Below, in pieces: positions 1 through 9,698 of a DNA stretch of 64,000 nt; position 1 is the stretch's first letter, and each line of letters starts with the position of its first letter. The notes under the pieces were generated by a model. The model worked only from the letters and a program-made list of their open reading frames with translations, made no database searches and was not told the DNA's origin. The stretch comes from AP-15 sp963736715. GTDB taxonomy: Bacteria; Pseudomonadota; Alphaproteobacteria; ATCC43930; CGMCC-115725. The stretch is from positions 124,001-188,000 of the forward strand of contig CAVTQA010000004.1 in assembly GCA_963736715.1 (NCBI GenBank), in the 5' to 3' direction. Both the position numbers and the translations under genes were made by a program.

Positions 1-520
1 CGGTCCTCGCTCCGGGAAGTAGCCCAGGGTTCAACCGTACGTTCACTCCAAATCCCCAAGAGCGAAAGCCGAGGCCGAAGTCGGCGAACTGATTGGGCGC
101 GTCGAGGAGGCGGTAAAGCGCGAGTGCGGTCCCGGTATTCGTCGACAGCGCCGCTTGTCCGCCCTGAAAAAACACATTGCGCGTGGTGATCTTGGTTTCG
201 ACCGGGACATGCAGGACGTCGCCTAGCAGCCCGATCGGCCCGTAGCGGACCTCGGCCGAGCCCATGAACGGCGCGCCATCGAGCTTTCCCAACAGCTCGA
301 AGGGGTCGACGCTCGAATTTACCGTCGACACTCGCGCAAGCGGCGTCTCGGTCGTGGCGTAGACGCCGGCGAGCCAGAGATAGGGCGTGACGAAAATCTG
401 CATTCCGCCGGGACCGGTCGCCTCTTGCGCGGTGCTTGTGCGCGTTCCCGCTCCGATCACAGTGATGGCCAAGGCGAGGCACGCCAGTGCCGACCAGCCG
501 GGTCGGTGGGTGTGTCGCAT
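1..520 (-). CDS. Outer-membrane beta-barrel-like protein, C-terminus beyond window
   Basis: An open minus-strand frame runs from an ATG at 520 to the window edge (about 173 codons) with no stop. The start is preceded by GGGGGA at a normal ribosome-binding distance. The N-terminus looks like a signal peptide (basic MRHTHR, then a hydrophobic stretch to about residue 30). It is followed by the motif FVTPYLWLAGV, typical of alphaproteobacterial outer-membrane barrel proteins of unknown function. The family is inferred from this motif and alternating-residue character only. The 3' part lies outside the window, so length and integrity are unknown. Confidence 0.6.
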   Translation of the reverse strand, partial: MRHTHRPGWSALACLALAITVIGAGTRTSTAQEATGPGGMQIFVTPYLWLAGVYATTETPLARVSTVNSSVDPFELLGKLDGAPFMGSAEVRYGPIGLLGDVLHVPVETKITTRNVFFQGGQAALSTNTGTALALYRLLDAPNQFADFGLGFRSWGFGVNVRLNPGLLPGART

Positions 521-638
521 GATAACTGTCCCCCTTTGTTGCATGCGGGCAGCGCCCGCATTGTACCAGGAACGAATCCTTCCGGTGGTGAAATTCGCGT
601 TACAGGTGATTACGGGAAAGCCCGGGACCCTTTATAGA

Positions 639-2508
639 CTAGTCGGAGAGATCCTTCTCCAGCTTCGCGGCCGCATCGGCCTTGTCGTCGGCCTGCTGCT
701 CTGCTGCCTCGGGTTCCTGACCTCGATCGTCACCCGCTCGATCCGGCCAGTGAACTTGAACGGCACCTGGTAGTCCTCACTGACAGGCGTTCCCTCTTTG
801 AGGCCGACATCGGCGCCCTCGTCGGCGGAGAAGACGCAGCACTGCGTTCGCTCGATGCGGCCCTGCGCGACCTGCGCTCCGTTGACGAGCAAGCTGGCGG
901 TTCCGCCGGCGCCGGGCCTGCCGCCGTCATAGGCGAAGTCGTAGCCGATCGTCACCCTTCCGGCCGGGACTGGTTGGGCGCCCGAGATCCTGAAGCGCAG
1001 CAACCCGAGAAAATTGTATGTGTAGACTGGCTTGTGGTCCTTCAAATAAAGGCTCCATCCGCCGAACCGCCCGCCTTGTGCGATGATCGTGCCCTCGGCG
1101 CCGCCATCGGGGATGATGACATCGGCGGTAATCGTCAACGACAGGTTCTTGACGCTAATGACGACGTTTTCGGGCATCCCGATCACGCCCTCGTGCACCG
1201 TCAACGAAGTCCGGCCTGCCATCAAATCGGGGCCAGGTAAAGGGGGTGTCGCCGGCCACCGCCCAGCCGGCGGCGTAATGACTGAACGTCAGCGGGCCGC
1301 CAAGCTCGTCGGCATGTCCGCAACCGTCTCGTGCACGCCATTGAAATACGTGTACTCGTTGACGAGCCCGTTCATGCCGCCTTCGGCGCTCGCCCCGTTG
1401 TCGCCGACAATGTAAAAGACGAGATTATTGTCGAGCTGCCCCAAATCCCTGATGGCCTCGATCAACCGGCCGATCTCGTGATCGGTATATTCGCCAAAAC
1501 CGGCGCGGACTTCCATCTGACGCGCAAAGAGCCGCTTTTCATCGGCTGAGAGCGCTTCCCAGTCTTTGATAGGCTGCGGCTTCCGGGCAAGCTTCGTGTC
1601 CGGCGGGACGACGCCGAGCTGCTTCTGGCGCGCCAGCGTCTCGTCGCGCAGCTTGTCCCAGCCTTGATCGAATTTGCCGCGATACTTGTCGATCCACTCC
1701 TTGGGGACCTGATGCGGCGCATGCACGGCGCCGGGGGCGAAATGGATAAAGAACGGCTTATCCGGCGTGAGCGATTTCTGGTACTCGACCCAACCGATCG
1801 CCTTGTCGGTCATATCGGTCATCAGGTGGTAATTGGGATTGGGCGGGATTGATCCGCGAGAGATCCTCGCAGAGCGCCGGGGTATATTGATTGGTCTCGC
1901 CGCCAATAAAACCGTAGAACTTGTCGAAGCCGGAACGGGTAGGTCACAGGTCTGTCGGGCTGACCTGCCAGGGCGGCGTCTCGTGCCACTTGCCGAAAGC
2001 CGCCGTGCTGTAGCCGTTGAGCCGCAGGATTTGGGCGATTGTCGCAATGCTGTGCGGGCGCACCTCGGTATTGCCGGGAAAAGCGGTCGAGAGCTCGGTG
2101 ATTGCGCCCAGATTGTTCGGGTGGTGGTTGCGGCCGGTGAGCAGCGCCACGCGGGTCGGGGAACACAGCGCCGTCGCATGGAACTCGTTGTAGCGCAGAC
2201 CTTGGCTGGCCAGCGCATCGAGGGTCGACATGTTTGATCGGCCCGCCGAAGGCGCTCGACTGGCCGAAGCCCATATCGTCGAGCAGATTGATCAGCACAT
2301 TGGGCGCACCCGCCGGCGCCTTCACCTCGAAGCGCGGCGGCGGGGCGGCGTTGCGCGCGTCGAGGGTGGTGATCGGCGGGTACGCGGGTTGCGGGATCGG
2401 AAGCACCGTGCGGTCCATTGCCACTGCTTATGTGCCGGGGTTCGTCTGCGCCAGCGAGCCCGATGCCGAGAGCAGCAAAATGGCGATCGCAGCAAGGATT
2501 TTCTTCAA
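639..2508 (-). pseudogene. Arylsulfatase relic (formylglycine-dependent sulfatase)
   Basis: A type I sulfatase of the large arylsulfatase class is spread over several frames. A TTG start at 2508 follows GGAGGAG and begins a signal peptide, but an in-frame TAA comes shortly after it. The mature N-terminus (APNVLINLLDDMGFG), the active-site motif CSPTR within ALCSPTRVALLTGRNHH, the central GDNGASAEGG region and the C-terminal sandwich domain (IIAQGGRFGGWSLY) are all recognisable. They are separated by frameshifts near 2230, 1945 and 720 and by a deletion near 1270-1300, where several hundred bases of the sulfatase core are missing. The Cys of CSPTR would be oxidised to formylglycine by the enzyme whose relic lies just upstream at 2608-3370. 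The gene is dead as read. Confidence 0.8.
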
Positions 2509-2607
2509 GATAACTCCTCCGATTACCCCTTGAGGTAGGTAATACTTTACCTTCCTTTCGCCACCCTACGAGGCTAATAGACTGAGTCATCTGAATGAAA
2601 TTAATCA

Positions 2608-3370
2608 CTACGCTCCTTTCACCAGGCGGAAGCCGACATTGGCAGGGCACGGTCCGGCGACAATCACGTGCTTGGGCGAAAGAGGCTCGTCCGGGTCGAA
2701 GCTCCTCGCCGGCCCGACCGGATTGGAGACGATGCCCTGCTTGGCTTGCTCTCGATAGGTGTCGGCCCGCTACCAGTCGGAGACATGCTGCCGGACGTTC
2801 CCCGTCATGTCGAACAGGCCGTAGCCGTTGGCGGGGAAAGAGCTGACCGGCGCCGTGCCCTTGAAGCCGTCCCCGCCAGTGTCGGTCGCCGTGAAAGTAC
2901 GCTGCCAGGTATTGGCCAGGAAGTTGCCGTCCGGCGTGAACTCGTCGCCCCAAGCGAACCACTTGCCGTTGAGCCCGCCGCGCGCCGCGAACTCGTATTC
3001 CGCTTCGGTCGGCAGGCGCTTGCCCGCCCATTTCGCATATGCGGCGGCATCTTCCCATGCGACCTGAACGACGGGGTAGTCGTCTTTCCCCTCGATCGAG
3101 GCGCCTGGCCCGCCGGGGTGGCGCCAGTCCGCCTCTGGCTGCCAACGCCACCATTCGCTCCGGTCAGTGAGATCGACCGGCCCTTCAGTAGGCCGGAACA
3201 CGCCCGAGCCCGCCACCAGTACATGTTCTGGCGGTTTCGGTGTGCGGGGCGGCACTTGCTTCTTCAACTCCTCCCAGTCGGGCTTGCGCTCGGCGATAGT
3301 GACGTAACCGTTCGCCTCGACGAAGCGCCGGAACTGGGCGTTTGTAACCGCGGTCTTACCGCATTTTCGG
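2608..3370 (-). pseudogene. Formylglycine-generating enzyme (SUMF1/FGE-type) relic
   Basis: The frame shows the FGE-sulfatase domain: TAVTNAQFRRFVEANGYVT, then YPVVQVAWEDAAAYAKWAGKRLPTEAEYEFAARGG and GYGLFDMTGNV. A TAG codon interrupts the frame after VSDW near 2773. The reading then continues in frame to VGFRLVKGA and a stop at 2608. Between these parts the segment that normally holds the catalytic cysteine pair and the RGGSFLC-like motif is missing. The N-terminal metal-binding part is also absent. The enzyme would have activated the neighbouring sulfatases by converting their CxPxR cysteine to formylglycine. The missing cysteine region makes loss of function likely even if the stop is a read error. 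Confidence 0.75.
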
Positions 3371-3505
3371 AAAAATACGGAACAGCCGACCGGGGTGGCT
3401 CTGTCGAGCCGCCGCCCGGTGGCACCCCTGAGCGACTCCCCTGGCCCGCAAGAGAAAGGGGGCTCCAACCCCCCTTTCCGCATGCTGAGACCCTCGAGTA
3501 GCAGG

Positions 3506-4000
3506 TTACCGTTGCGGGACGCCACCGCTGTAGGGCGTCAGGCCGGGTCCGCCCGTGTTGGGACCCGGCATGCCCATGCTGTTCCCCCCTGACGGGCTGT
3601 ACCCGGGGGCCGGTGGCGGCGGCATCGCGCCCATCGGGGCCGGCGGCGGCATCGAGCTCCCCGACTGAATGCGGGCGAGTTCCTGTTGGTTCAGCTGATT
3701 GGCCGTATCTCCCGTCAGAGGCGCCCTCTGATGGTGATACGCGGCCGCGTGGGTAACGTGGTGCCCGTGATGGTGCATCGGCGGCATCGCCGAGCTCGAA
3801 GCCGGCGGTGGCGATGACGTCTGGCCGAAACTGCCCGCATTGACCGTACCGGGTGTGTTGGGTCCGCCTGGGTTCGGACCGGGGACTCCCATCGAGTTTC
3901 CGCCAGAGGAGTTCCCGCCCGCTCTCTGCGCCAAAACCGGCGCGGAAACCGAAAGCGCGGCAATCACCGCGACGCCGCTCAGGAGAAGCTTCATATTCAT
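3506..4000 (-). CDS. Secreted Gly/Pro/His-rich protein of unknown function
   Basis: The chosen start (MNMKLLLSG) at 4000 has GGAGG seven bases upstream and opens a clean signal peptide ending near APVLAQ. Longer upstream starts lack this. The mature part of about 140 residues is low complexity. It has repeated GGNSMG(V/M)PGPN(P/T)GGP motifs at both ends, a His-rich stretch (MPPMHHHGHHVTHAAAYHH) that could bind metal, and a Pro-Met-rich segment. There is no catalytic domain. It lies between two sulfatase relics and is intact. The function is unknown and metal binding is only a guess from composition. Confidence 0.65.
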   Translation of the reverse strand: MNMKLLLSGVAVIAALSVSAPVLAQRAGGNSSGGNSMGVPGPNPGGPNTPGTVNAGSFGQTSSPPPASSSAMPPMHHHGHHVTHAAAYHHQRAPLTGDTANQLNQQELARIQSGSSMPPPAPMGAMPPPPAPGYSPSGGNSMGMPGPNTGGPGLTPYSGGVPQR

Positions 4001-4149
4001 GGGTTTGCCTCCGGTGTCGTTCAGTCTGGCAAGGATGCCAGAGGCGATTGTAGCGGCAGGCCGAAGCCTCTGGCTATGCACTTTTGACAAAAAGCCCGAA
4101 ATGATCATCTTCGCCAGCATGATCTGTTTCCAATAATCCCTGACGGCGG

Positions 4150-5038
4150 ACACCGCCAACGTCATTGATGTGGCCGGGCCAGGACATCACCACGCCCTGG
4201 GCCGTTCCGCCGAAGTGCGACGCCACCTGTTTCACCCATTTGAACGGCGTATCGAACGCCCACGCCCAAGGTGCGGCAAAATGTGGGTAGATCCGTTCGG
4301 GCCCCCAGAACCCGTACCAGAGAAACTGGTCTTTAACGGGCGCCGAGACGCCATTGAAGGTCGTGAACTCGTTCGGGGTGCCGTTGAGTATGCGTTCGGC
4401 GCTCGCGCCGTTGTCGCCGCTGATATAGATGATCAACGTATTGCCGAGCTCGCCGAGATCTTCGACGGCCTGGATGACCCGGCCGATCTCATGGTCGGTA
4501 TAGGCCAGATAGCCCCATAGACATCCTGCTGCCTGGTGAGGAGCTTCTTTTGCTCCCAATCGAGGGAATCTCACTGCGGCAGTTCGTTCGGCCAGGCCGT
4601 CAGCTTCGCATTTTCAGGCATGATGCCGAGCCGCTTCTGATTAAGCGAAGATCGTCTCCCGCAGCTTGTTCCAGCCACCGTCGAAGAGATGCATGTCGCT
4701 GATCTTCTTGATCCATTCCGGCGTCGGATTGTGCGGCGCGCGGGTGCCGCCGGGTACGTAATAAACAAAGAACGGTTTGTCGCGCGCGATCTCCCTCAGT
4801 TGTTTCATGTACTGGATGGCCTCGTCGGCCATGGCGGGGGGCCCACAAGGCGTTGACTCCGACGCCCTCTCCTCGATCACTCCGCCGAATTTCGGATCGG
4901 GCGGCGGAAGTTGTTTTCCGTCAATCGTGATGGTGGCACCGGGCGAGCCGGTGTGCCGTTGATCTGTTGGGCATGCGCGGTGACTGGCGCCCATAGAGCC
5001 GCAAAGGAGACGGCTAGCAGAGCCCCGAGCTTCATCAT
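4150..5038 (-). pseudogene. Second arylsulfatase relic
   Basis: A signal peptide (MMKLGALLAVSFAALWAPVTAHA) starts at 5038 and is followed by the sulfatase N-terminal segment GATITIDGKQLPPPDPKFGGV. The sequence then jumps to the mid-domain segment ADEAIQYMKQLREIARDKPFFVYY, so the whole metal-site and CxPxR region has been deleted. Further frameshifts near 4640 and 4570 lead into YTDHEIGRVIQAVEDLGELGNTLIIYISGDNGASAE and on to VMSWPGHI, after which the C-terminal third is lost. It has the same architecture as the relic at 639-2508, suggesting an old tandem pair served by one activating enzyme. Confidence 0.75.
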
Positions 5039-5048
5039 TATCTCCCCT

Positions 5049-5340
5049 TCACGATGCCGGATTGGCCGTAGTGTGAGCCGCCAATGCCTGGCGCAGCGCC
5101 TCCTCTTTCGTATGGTCGAAGGACGTGCGCATTACCGTGCCGCCGACCCCCTGCAGTGCCGCGAGCACCTTGTCGACGGTCATTTTGCAGATCAGCAGGA
5201 AGAGGGCGGCTTGACCCGACTGCAGGGTCTGCGCCGCCTCCTTCATGAACCGGTCCTCGATTCCGGCATCCGTCAGCGCTCCGCCAAGCGCGCCAGCCGC
5301 CGTGCCGAGCGCGGTACCGGCCAATGGCATGAGGTTTTTC
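5049..5340 (-). pseudogene. DUF1269-type membrane protein, C-terminal fragment
   Basis: The stretch GTALGTAAGALGGALTDAGIEDRFMKEAAQTLQSGQAALFLL and the following VDKVLAALQGVGGTVMRTSFDH match the C-terminal half of DUF1269 proteins (glycine-zipper hydrophobic hairpin, then a small alpha/beta tail). The N-terminal half is missing, and the frame upstream runs into unrelated sequence. The stop is at 5049. It is a fragment and unlikely to be functional. Confidence 0.6.
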
Positions 5341-5389
5341 GGTTGACTATGCAGAATTGGCAAATTGAGTCGAGAATTCCCAATCCCGG

Positions 5390-5515
5390 CGAACGTCGGA
5401 GAGTGGCCGAAGGCGACTCGCCGAATGCGGTCCGGTAGGCTCCGGCAAAGCGCCCGAGCTCCGTGAAGCCGCAGCCGGCGGCGATTTCGCCGACGCGTCG
5501 CCTATGCCGCTGATG
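5390..5515 (-). pseudogene. AraC-family regulator, C-terminal HTH fragment
   Basis: Only the second helix-turn-helix of an AraC/XylS regulator is visible: VGEIAAGCGFTELGRFAGAYRTAFGESPSATLRR, with the family's conserved GF..LGRF...YR..FG..PS pattern. No upstream domain can be found in any frame. It is a relic next to the DUF1269 fragment. Confidence 0.65.
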
Positions 5516-5521
5516 ATGCAA

Positions 5522-5980
5522 GCCATCGAGGCTTTGTCAGCGACGCGATGGACGAGGCCCCAATGGAGCCGCTTCATGGGCGCGTGCTGGCTTTAGTGGC
5601 GGCCGGCTATTTCTGCGCAGACGGCCTGGCGGCCGAATCGAATTCGCCCTGGCCGAACGTGCCGGCATCAGGAGTTGGGTGAGGCCAGGTTTGAAGCCGA
5701 TGCTCGTTTCCTCGCCGGGATCGGCCTCGGCACGTAGCAGCTGTTTGTGCTTCCCCGATGGAAAGGCCCAGCAGCGTGATGCTGCCGATCCACGGCACCT
5801 GATGCCGGGTAACAAAGCCGCTGTGGATGAGGTCTGGAACGTTGACGCAACCGGGAACGCGCTTCGGCGTGTATATTCGGCGATATAGGGATCCGATGCG
5901 ATCGATAGAAAACTTGCTGCCGTCGCGATCGGCGCGTTATGGCTCTCGTTGGCAGGACTGCCTCGGAGAGGAGCCGCAGC
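5522..5980 (+). other. Stretch with no recognisable gene
   Basis: Between the AraC fragment and the LVIVD gene no frame shows a family I recognise. Short open frames exist on both strands but have no ribosome-binding site or domain motif. The last 20 bases hold the ribosome-binding site (GGAGAGGAG) of the gene starting at 5981. Confidence 0.4.
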
Positions 5981-7204
5981 ATGATCCCGGTTTCGGCGCG
6001 AAATATTGAGTTTGTCGGCCATACCGACCAGCACGGCCGCGGCGACGGCGTGCAGGTCATGGTCCATAGGGGACATGCGTTTGTCGGCCACATGTTCAGC
6101 GATGGCTTTACGATCACCGACGTCAGCGACCCGCGCCGGCCGCGCCCGGTAAATTTCGTCGCGGCGCCGCCAAATTCGCGTGCCTTGCACCTGCAAACCC
6201 ACAGCGACCTATTGCTGACCGTCAATGCCCCGAGCATCTGGGTGTTGCAGGGCTACTCCGATCCGAACGACTACTTCAAAGCCTCGATCACCGAAACCTT
6301 CACTAAGCGCGAGAAGACCTTTACCGCCGGATTGCGCGTCTACGACATCTCGAAGCCGGCCGAGCCCCGTGAGATCGGCTTCATGCCGGTCGATGGGTTG
6401 GGTCTGCACCGGCTGTGGTATGTCGGCGGGCGCTATGCCTATGCCTCGTGTCATTGGCAGGGCTTTACCGACCACGTGCTGGCGGTCATCGACCTGGCCG
6501 AGCCAACCCGCCCCGAGGTCATCGGCCGCTGGTGGCTGCCCGGCATGCACACTGCAGGCGGCGAGACGCCGAGCTGGAGCGGCCGGCGCTATGCCTTGCA
6601 CCATGCGATCGTCAGCGGCAACCTCGCCTATGCGGCGTGGCGCGACGGCGGAATGACGATCCTCGATGTCGCGGACCCGACCGCGCCAAAGCTGCTCGCG
6701 CACCGCAACTGGTGCCCGCCGTTCGGCGGCGGCACTCACACGCCTCTGCCGCTCCCCGGCCGCAATCTCGCGGTCTTCGCCGACGAAGGCAATCTCGACA
6801 ATTGCGCCAACGGCATTCAGCGCTGCTGGGTGTTCGACGTGCGCGAGCCGACCAACCCTGTCCAGATCGCCGCGTTTCCGACCCCGGCCGAAGAAGACTA
6901 TTGCAAAAAAGGGGCGAAGTTCGGCCCGCATAACCTGCACGAGAACCGCCCCGGCTCATTCCAGAGCGAGCAGTTGATCTTCGCGACCTACCAGAATGCC
7001 GGTGTGCAGGTGTTCGACATCGCCGACCCGTTCGCGCCGCGCGAGGTGGCGCATTTTGTGCCGCCGGCGCCCGAAAAGATGGTCGACCCGCGGCCGAACC
7101 GCCCACGCGTGATCCAATCAAACGATGTCTACGTGGCACCCGACGGGCTGATGTACGTGACCGACGTCAACGATGGTCTTACTGTACTGCAATACAAGGG
7201 CTGA
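5981..7204 (+). CDS. LVIVD-repeat beta-propeller protein
   Basis: 407 residues from an ATG at 5981 with GGAGAGGAG just upstream. An in-frame ATG at 5939 lacks such a site. The protein consists of repeated units of the type HAFVGHMFSDGFTITDVSDPRRPRPV, LRVYDISKPAEPREIG, VLAVIDLAEPTRPEVIG, GGMTILDVADPTAPKLL, CWVFDVREPTNPVQI and VQVFDIADPFAPREV, i.e. at least six LVIVD-type blades (hydrophobic strand, D-x-(S/A)-x-P-x-x-P). No signal peptide is evident. It is intact, and there is no operon partner on this strand. The function of such propellers is generally unknown; a binding or scaffold role is inference. Confidence 0.8.
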   Translation: MIPVSARNIEFVGHTDQHGRGDGVQVMVHRGHAFVGHMFSDGFTITDVSDPRRPRPVNFVAAPPNSRALHLQTHSDLLLTVNAPSIWVLQGYSDPNDYFKASITETFTKREKTFTAGLRVYDISKPAEPREIGFMPVDGLGLHRLWYVGGRYAYASCHWQGFTDHVLAVIDLAEPTRPEVIGRWWLPGMHTAGGETPSWSGRRYALHHAIVSGNLAYAAWRDGGMTILDVADPTAPKLLAHRNWCPPFGGGTHTPLPLPGRNLAVFADEGNLDNCANGIQRCWVFDVREPTNPVQIAAFPTPAEEDYCKKGAKFGPHNLHENRPGSFQSEQLIFATYQNAGVQVFDIADPFAPREVAHFVPPAPEKMVDPRPNRPRVIQSNDVYVAPDGLMYVTDVNDGLTVLQYKG

Positions 7205-7381
7205 TGACCTCAATATAGCGCGGTCAATCCTGGCCGATCTCGATCGCTGAATCACGACATGCGATGCTTCTCGCTATCCTCTCAGCGATAAGTAACCCCG
7301 AATAGGGACACGCCGCCGGCCCCGCGGGCGGTCGTGCCAAACATTAGGCACGACTGACCCGCAGATCGATCTCGGTCAGGT

Positions 7382-8224
7382 CTAGCCGTTGATCTGCCGC
7401 ATGATTTTCGTCCACCGATCGACGATCGGCAGCACCGTGTTCGCCTTCTCCGGCGGGAACATCGGCACGACGCGGGCGACCCCCATCTCAGCGAAACGCT
7501 TCACCCGGTCGAGATCCTCGCCCAGACCGAAAGAGGTGATCTCGATGGAAGCTGGATCACGGCCGGCCTCCCGCGCCATCTCGCGGAATTTCGGCAGGAC
7601 TTCGGCGATATCGCCACGGGCCGTTGGAATCCAACCATCGCCGTAGCGGATTGCGCGGCGTGCGCCATACGGGAAGGCGCCGCCGACATGGATCGGCGGA
7701 TGTGGCTTCTGCACCGGTTTGGGCCTGGCGATCATCGGGTCGAAATTGACGAACTCGCCGTGGTATTCCGCCACCTCTTTGGTCCAGATTTCCTTCATCG
7801 CCTCAATGGATTCGCGCATCCGCTTGAAGCGAGTTGCGTAGACCGTTCCATGGTTTTCCATTTCGTCCTGGTTCCAGCCTCCGCCGACGCCGAACAAGAA
7901 CCGCCCCTGGCTTACCTGGTCGATCGAGGCAACCAGCTTGGCGCTCTGGATCACGTCGCGCTGCTGCACCAGCAGCACGCCGGTGCCGAGCTTGATGGTC
8001 TTGGTAACCTGACTCGCCGCAGCCAGCACCACGAACGGGTCCATGGCGTCGTAGTACTGCTTGGGCAGCTCGCCTCCTCCCGGGAATGGCGTCTTGCGCG
8101 ACACCGGGATGTGCGAGTGCTCAGGCGCCCAGACTGACTCGAAACCGCGCTCCTCGAGCGCGCGGGCAAGCTCCATCGCAGTCATCGAATACTCGGTGAA
8201 GAACATCGCACCGCCGAAATGCAT
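7382..8224 (-). CDS. LLM-class F420-dependent oxidoreductase
   Basis: 280 residues, close to the usual length of the luciferase-like monooxygenase (TIM-barrel, flavin or F420) family. The start at 8224 has AAGGAG eight bases upstream. Landmarks include the N-terminal GFESVWAPEHSHIP segment, the LGTGVLLVQQRDVIQSAKLVASID strand-helix, the GVGGGWNQDEMENHG motif and PPIHVGGAFPYGARRAIRYGDGWIP. The substrate cannot be predicted. A second member of the family lies at 14159-15013. It is transcribed away from dinB, leaving a 141-bp shared upstream region. Confidence 0.88.
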   Translation of the reverse strand: MHFGGAMFFTEYSMTAMELARALEERGFESVWAPEHSHIPVSRKTPFPGGGELPKQYYDAMDPFVVLAAASQVTKTIKLGTGVLLVQQRDVIQSAKLVASIDQVSQGRFLFGVGGGWNQDEMENHGTVYATRFKRMRESIEAMKEIWTKEVAEYHGEFVNFDPMIARPKPVQKPHPPIHVGGAFPYGARRAIRYGDGWIPTARGDIAEVLPKFREMAREAGRDPASIEITSFGLGEDLDRVKRFAEMGVARVVPMFPPEKANTVLPIVDRWTKIMRQING

Positions 8225-8314
8225 GCCACGCTCCTTTTGCTATTTCCTGGTCTGACGGCAGAGATTAGCCAGTGGCGCCGCCCGGCGCCATCGATTACCT
8301 ATCCGGTGACACAC

Positions 8315-8329
8315 GGTTCACGTTGAACC
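8315..8329. promoter_or_regulatory. 15-bp palindrome upstream of dinB
   Basis: GGTTCACGTTGAACC is a perfect inverted repeat with a 3-base centre, ending 36 bases before the dinB start. Its GTTC arms resemble, but do not match, the alphaproteobacterial LexA site (direct repeat GTTC-N7-GTTC), because here the arms are inverted (GTTC-N5-GAAC). An operator role is inferred from position only. Confidence 0.4.
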
Positions 8330-8365
8330 GCAGCCTCGCCTGGCCAACGATCGGGAGAGGACGAC

Positions 8366-9478
8366 ATGGAAACCGAAGTGCGCGCTCAATCATCCTCGGC
8401 CGGGGCGCGCGAGTTTCGAAAGATCATCCATGTCGACATGGACGCGTTCTACGCGTCCGTCGAACAGCGCGACAATCCGGAGCTGCGCGGGAAGCCGGTC
8501 GCGGTCGGCGGGTCGCGGCCGCGCGGTGTTGTTGCGGCCGCGAGCTACGAAGCGCGGCAGTTCGGCGTGCATTCCGCGATGGCGTCGATTACAGCCAAGC
8601 GAAAATGCCCCGATTTGATCTTTGTTAAGCCGCGCTTCGATGCCTACAAGGCGATATCTCTGCAGATTCGGGAGATATTCGCCGCCTACACACCGATCAT
8701 CGAGCCATTGTCGCTCGACGAGGCATATCTCGACGTCACCGAAAACCTCAAGGGCATTACCTCGGCAACACAGATCGCGGAAGAAATCCGGGCAAGGATT
8801 CGCGCCGAAACCGAGCTCACGGCTTCGGCCGGGGTCTCGTACAACAAGTTCCTCGCGAAGCTTGCCTCCGATCACCGCAAGCCGGACGGGCTCTTTGTCA
8901 TTACTCCCAAAATGGGGCCGGCGTTCGTCGAGACCCTGCCGGTGAGGAAATTTCACGGCGTTGGGCCGGCGACAGCCAAGAAAATGGCGCAGCTCGGTAT
9001 CGAAACCGGGCTCGACCTCAGGGCACAGACCTTGCCGTTCCTGCAGCAAAATTTCGGGAAAGCAGGCGCCTATTATTATTGGGCTGCGCGCGGCGTCGAC
9101 GAGCGGCCTGTCCGCGCCGATCGGATACGAAAATCGGTCGGTGCCGAGAGCACGTTTCCCGCCGATCTCTTCGCCTACGAGGCTGCGCGCGATGCGCTTC
9201 GAGAGATCGTCGACAAGTTGTGGATCTACTGCGAGAACTCCCGTGTTCGCGGCCGCACAGTCACGCTCAAAGTCAAATTCGCCAATTTCCAGCAGATCAC
9301 CCGAAGTCGCACTGGTCAGGTGCAGATCAGGACGCGAAGCGAACTTGAACAGCTCGGCAACGCCTTACTCGACCCTCTTTTCCCTGTCGCGAGAGGAGTT
9401 CGGCTCCTCGGTGTCTCATTGTCTTCACTCGATGTGGAAGAGCCTGAACGCGAGCCCGAGTTCAGCCTACCCCCTTAG
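8366..9478 (+). CDS. dinB: DNA polymerase IV (Y-family translesion polymerase)
   Basis: 370 residues with GGAGAGG before the ATG. The Y-family signature residues are present: IIHVDMDAFYASVE (first metal-binding Asp and steric-gate region), the YEAR motif (ASYEARQFGVHSAM), and SLDEAYLDVT with the second catalytic Asp-Glu. Then come the helix-hairpin-helix (KFHGVGPATAKKM) and the little-finger domain (GRTVTLKVKFANFQQITRS). The C-terminus ends ...REPEFSLPP, with no clear QxxLxL clamp-binding motif, so beta-clamp contact may be weak or elsewhere. It copies past DNA lesions at low fidelity. A 15-bp palindrome lies upstream. Confidence 0.93.
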   Translation: METEVRAQSSSAGAREFRKIIHVDMDAFYASVEQRDNPELRGKPVAVGGSRPRGVVAAASYEARQFGVHSAMASITAKRKCPDLIFVKPRFDAYKAISLQIREIFAAYTPIIEPLSLDEAYLDVTENLKGITSATQIAEEIRARIRAETELTASAGVSYNKFLAKLASDHRKPDGLFVITPKMGPAFVETLPVRKFHGVGPATAKKMAQLGIETGLDLRAQTLPFLQQNFGKAGAYYYWAARGVDERPVRADRIRKSVGAESTFPADLFAYEAARDALREIVDKLWIYCENSRVRGRTVTLKVKFANFQQITRSRTGQVQIRTRSELEQLGNALLDPLFPVARGVRLLGVSLSSLDVEEPEREPEFSLPP

Positions 9479-9698
9479 GCCGAGGCGGCAGAAGCGCACC
9501 ACTACAAGCTCGGCTATACGGTGACGCGGCTGGCGCTGCTGCGTGAGCCGCTTCGGCAGCCGGCCGGTGGATTTGTGGACAGATGCCCCACAGGCCCATC
9601 AACCACAAAGCCGTCAATTGATGCGCTACGAATACCGGTCAACTTGACGCGTCAGCAACAGAGGACGATAGGCCAGGGGACCGATAGGGGAGAGATCG

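Noticed and set aside
3451..3478. Hairpin GAAAGGGGG...CCCCCTTTCC as a terminator for the secreted protein gene
   Set aside because: No T run follows on the minus strand, and it lies within frames that read into the FGE relic. The evidence is too weak to list.
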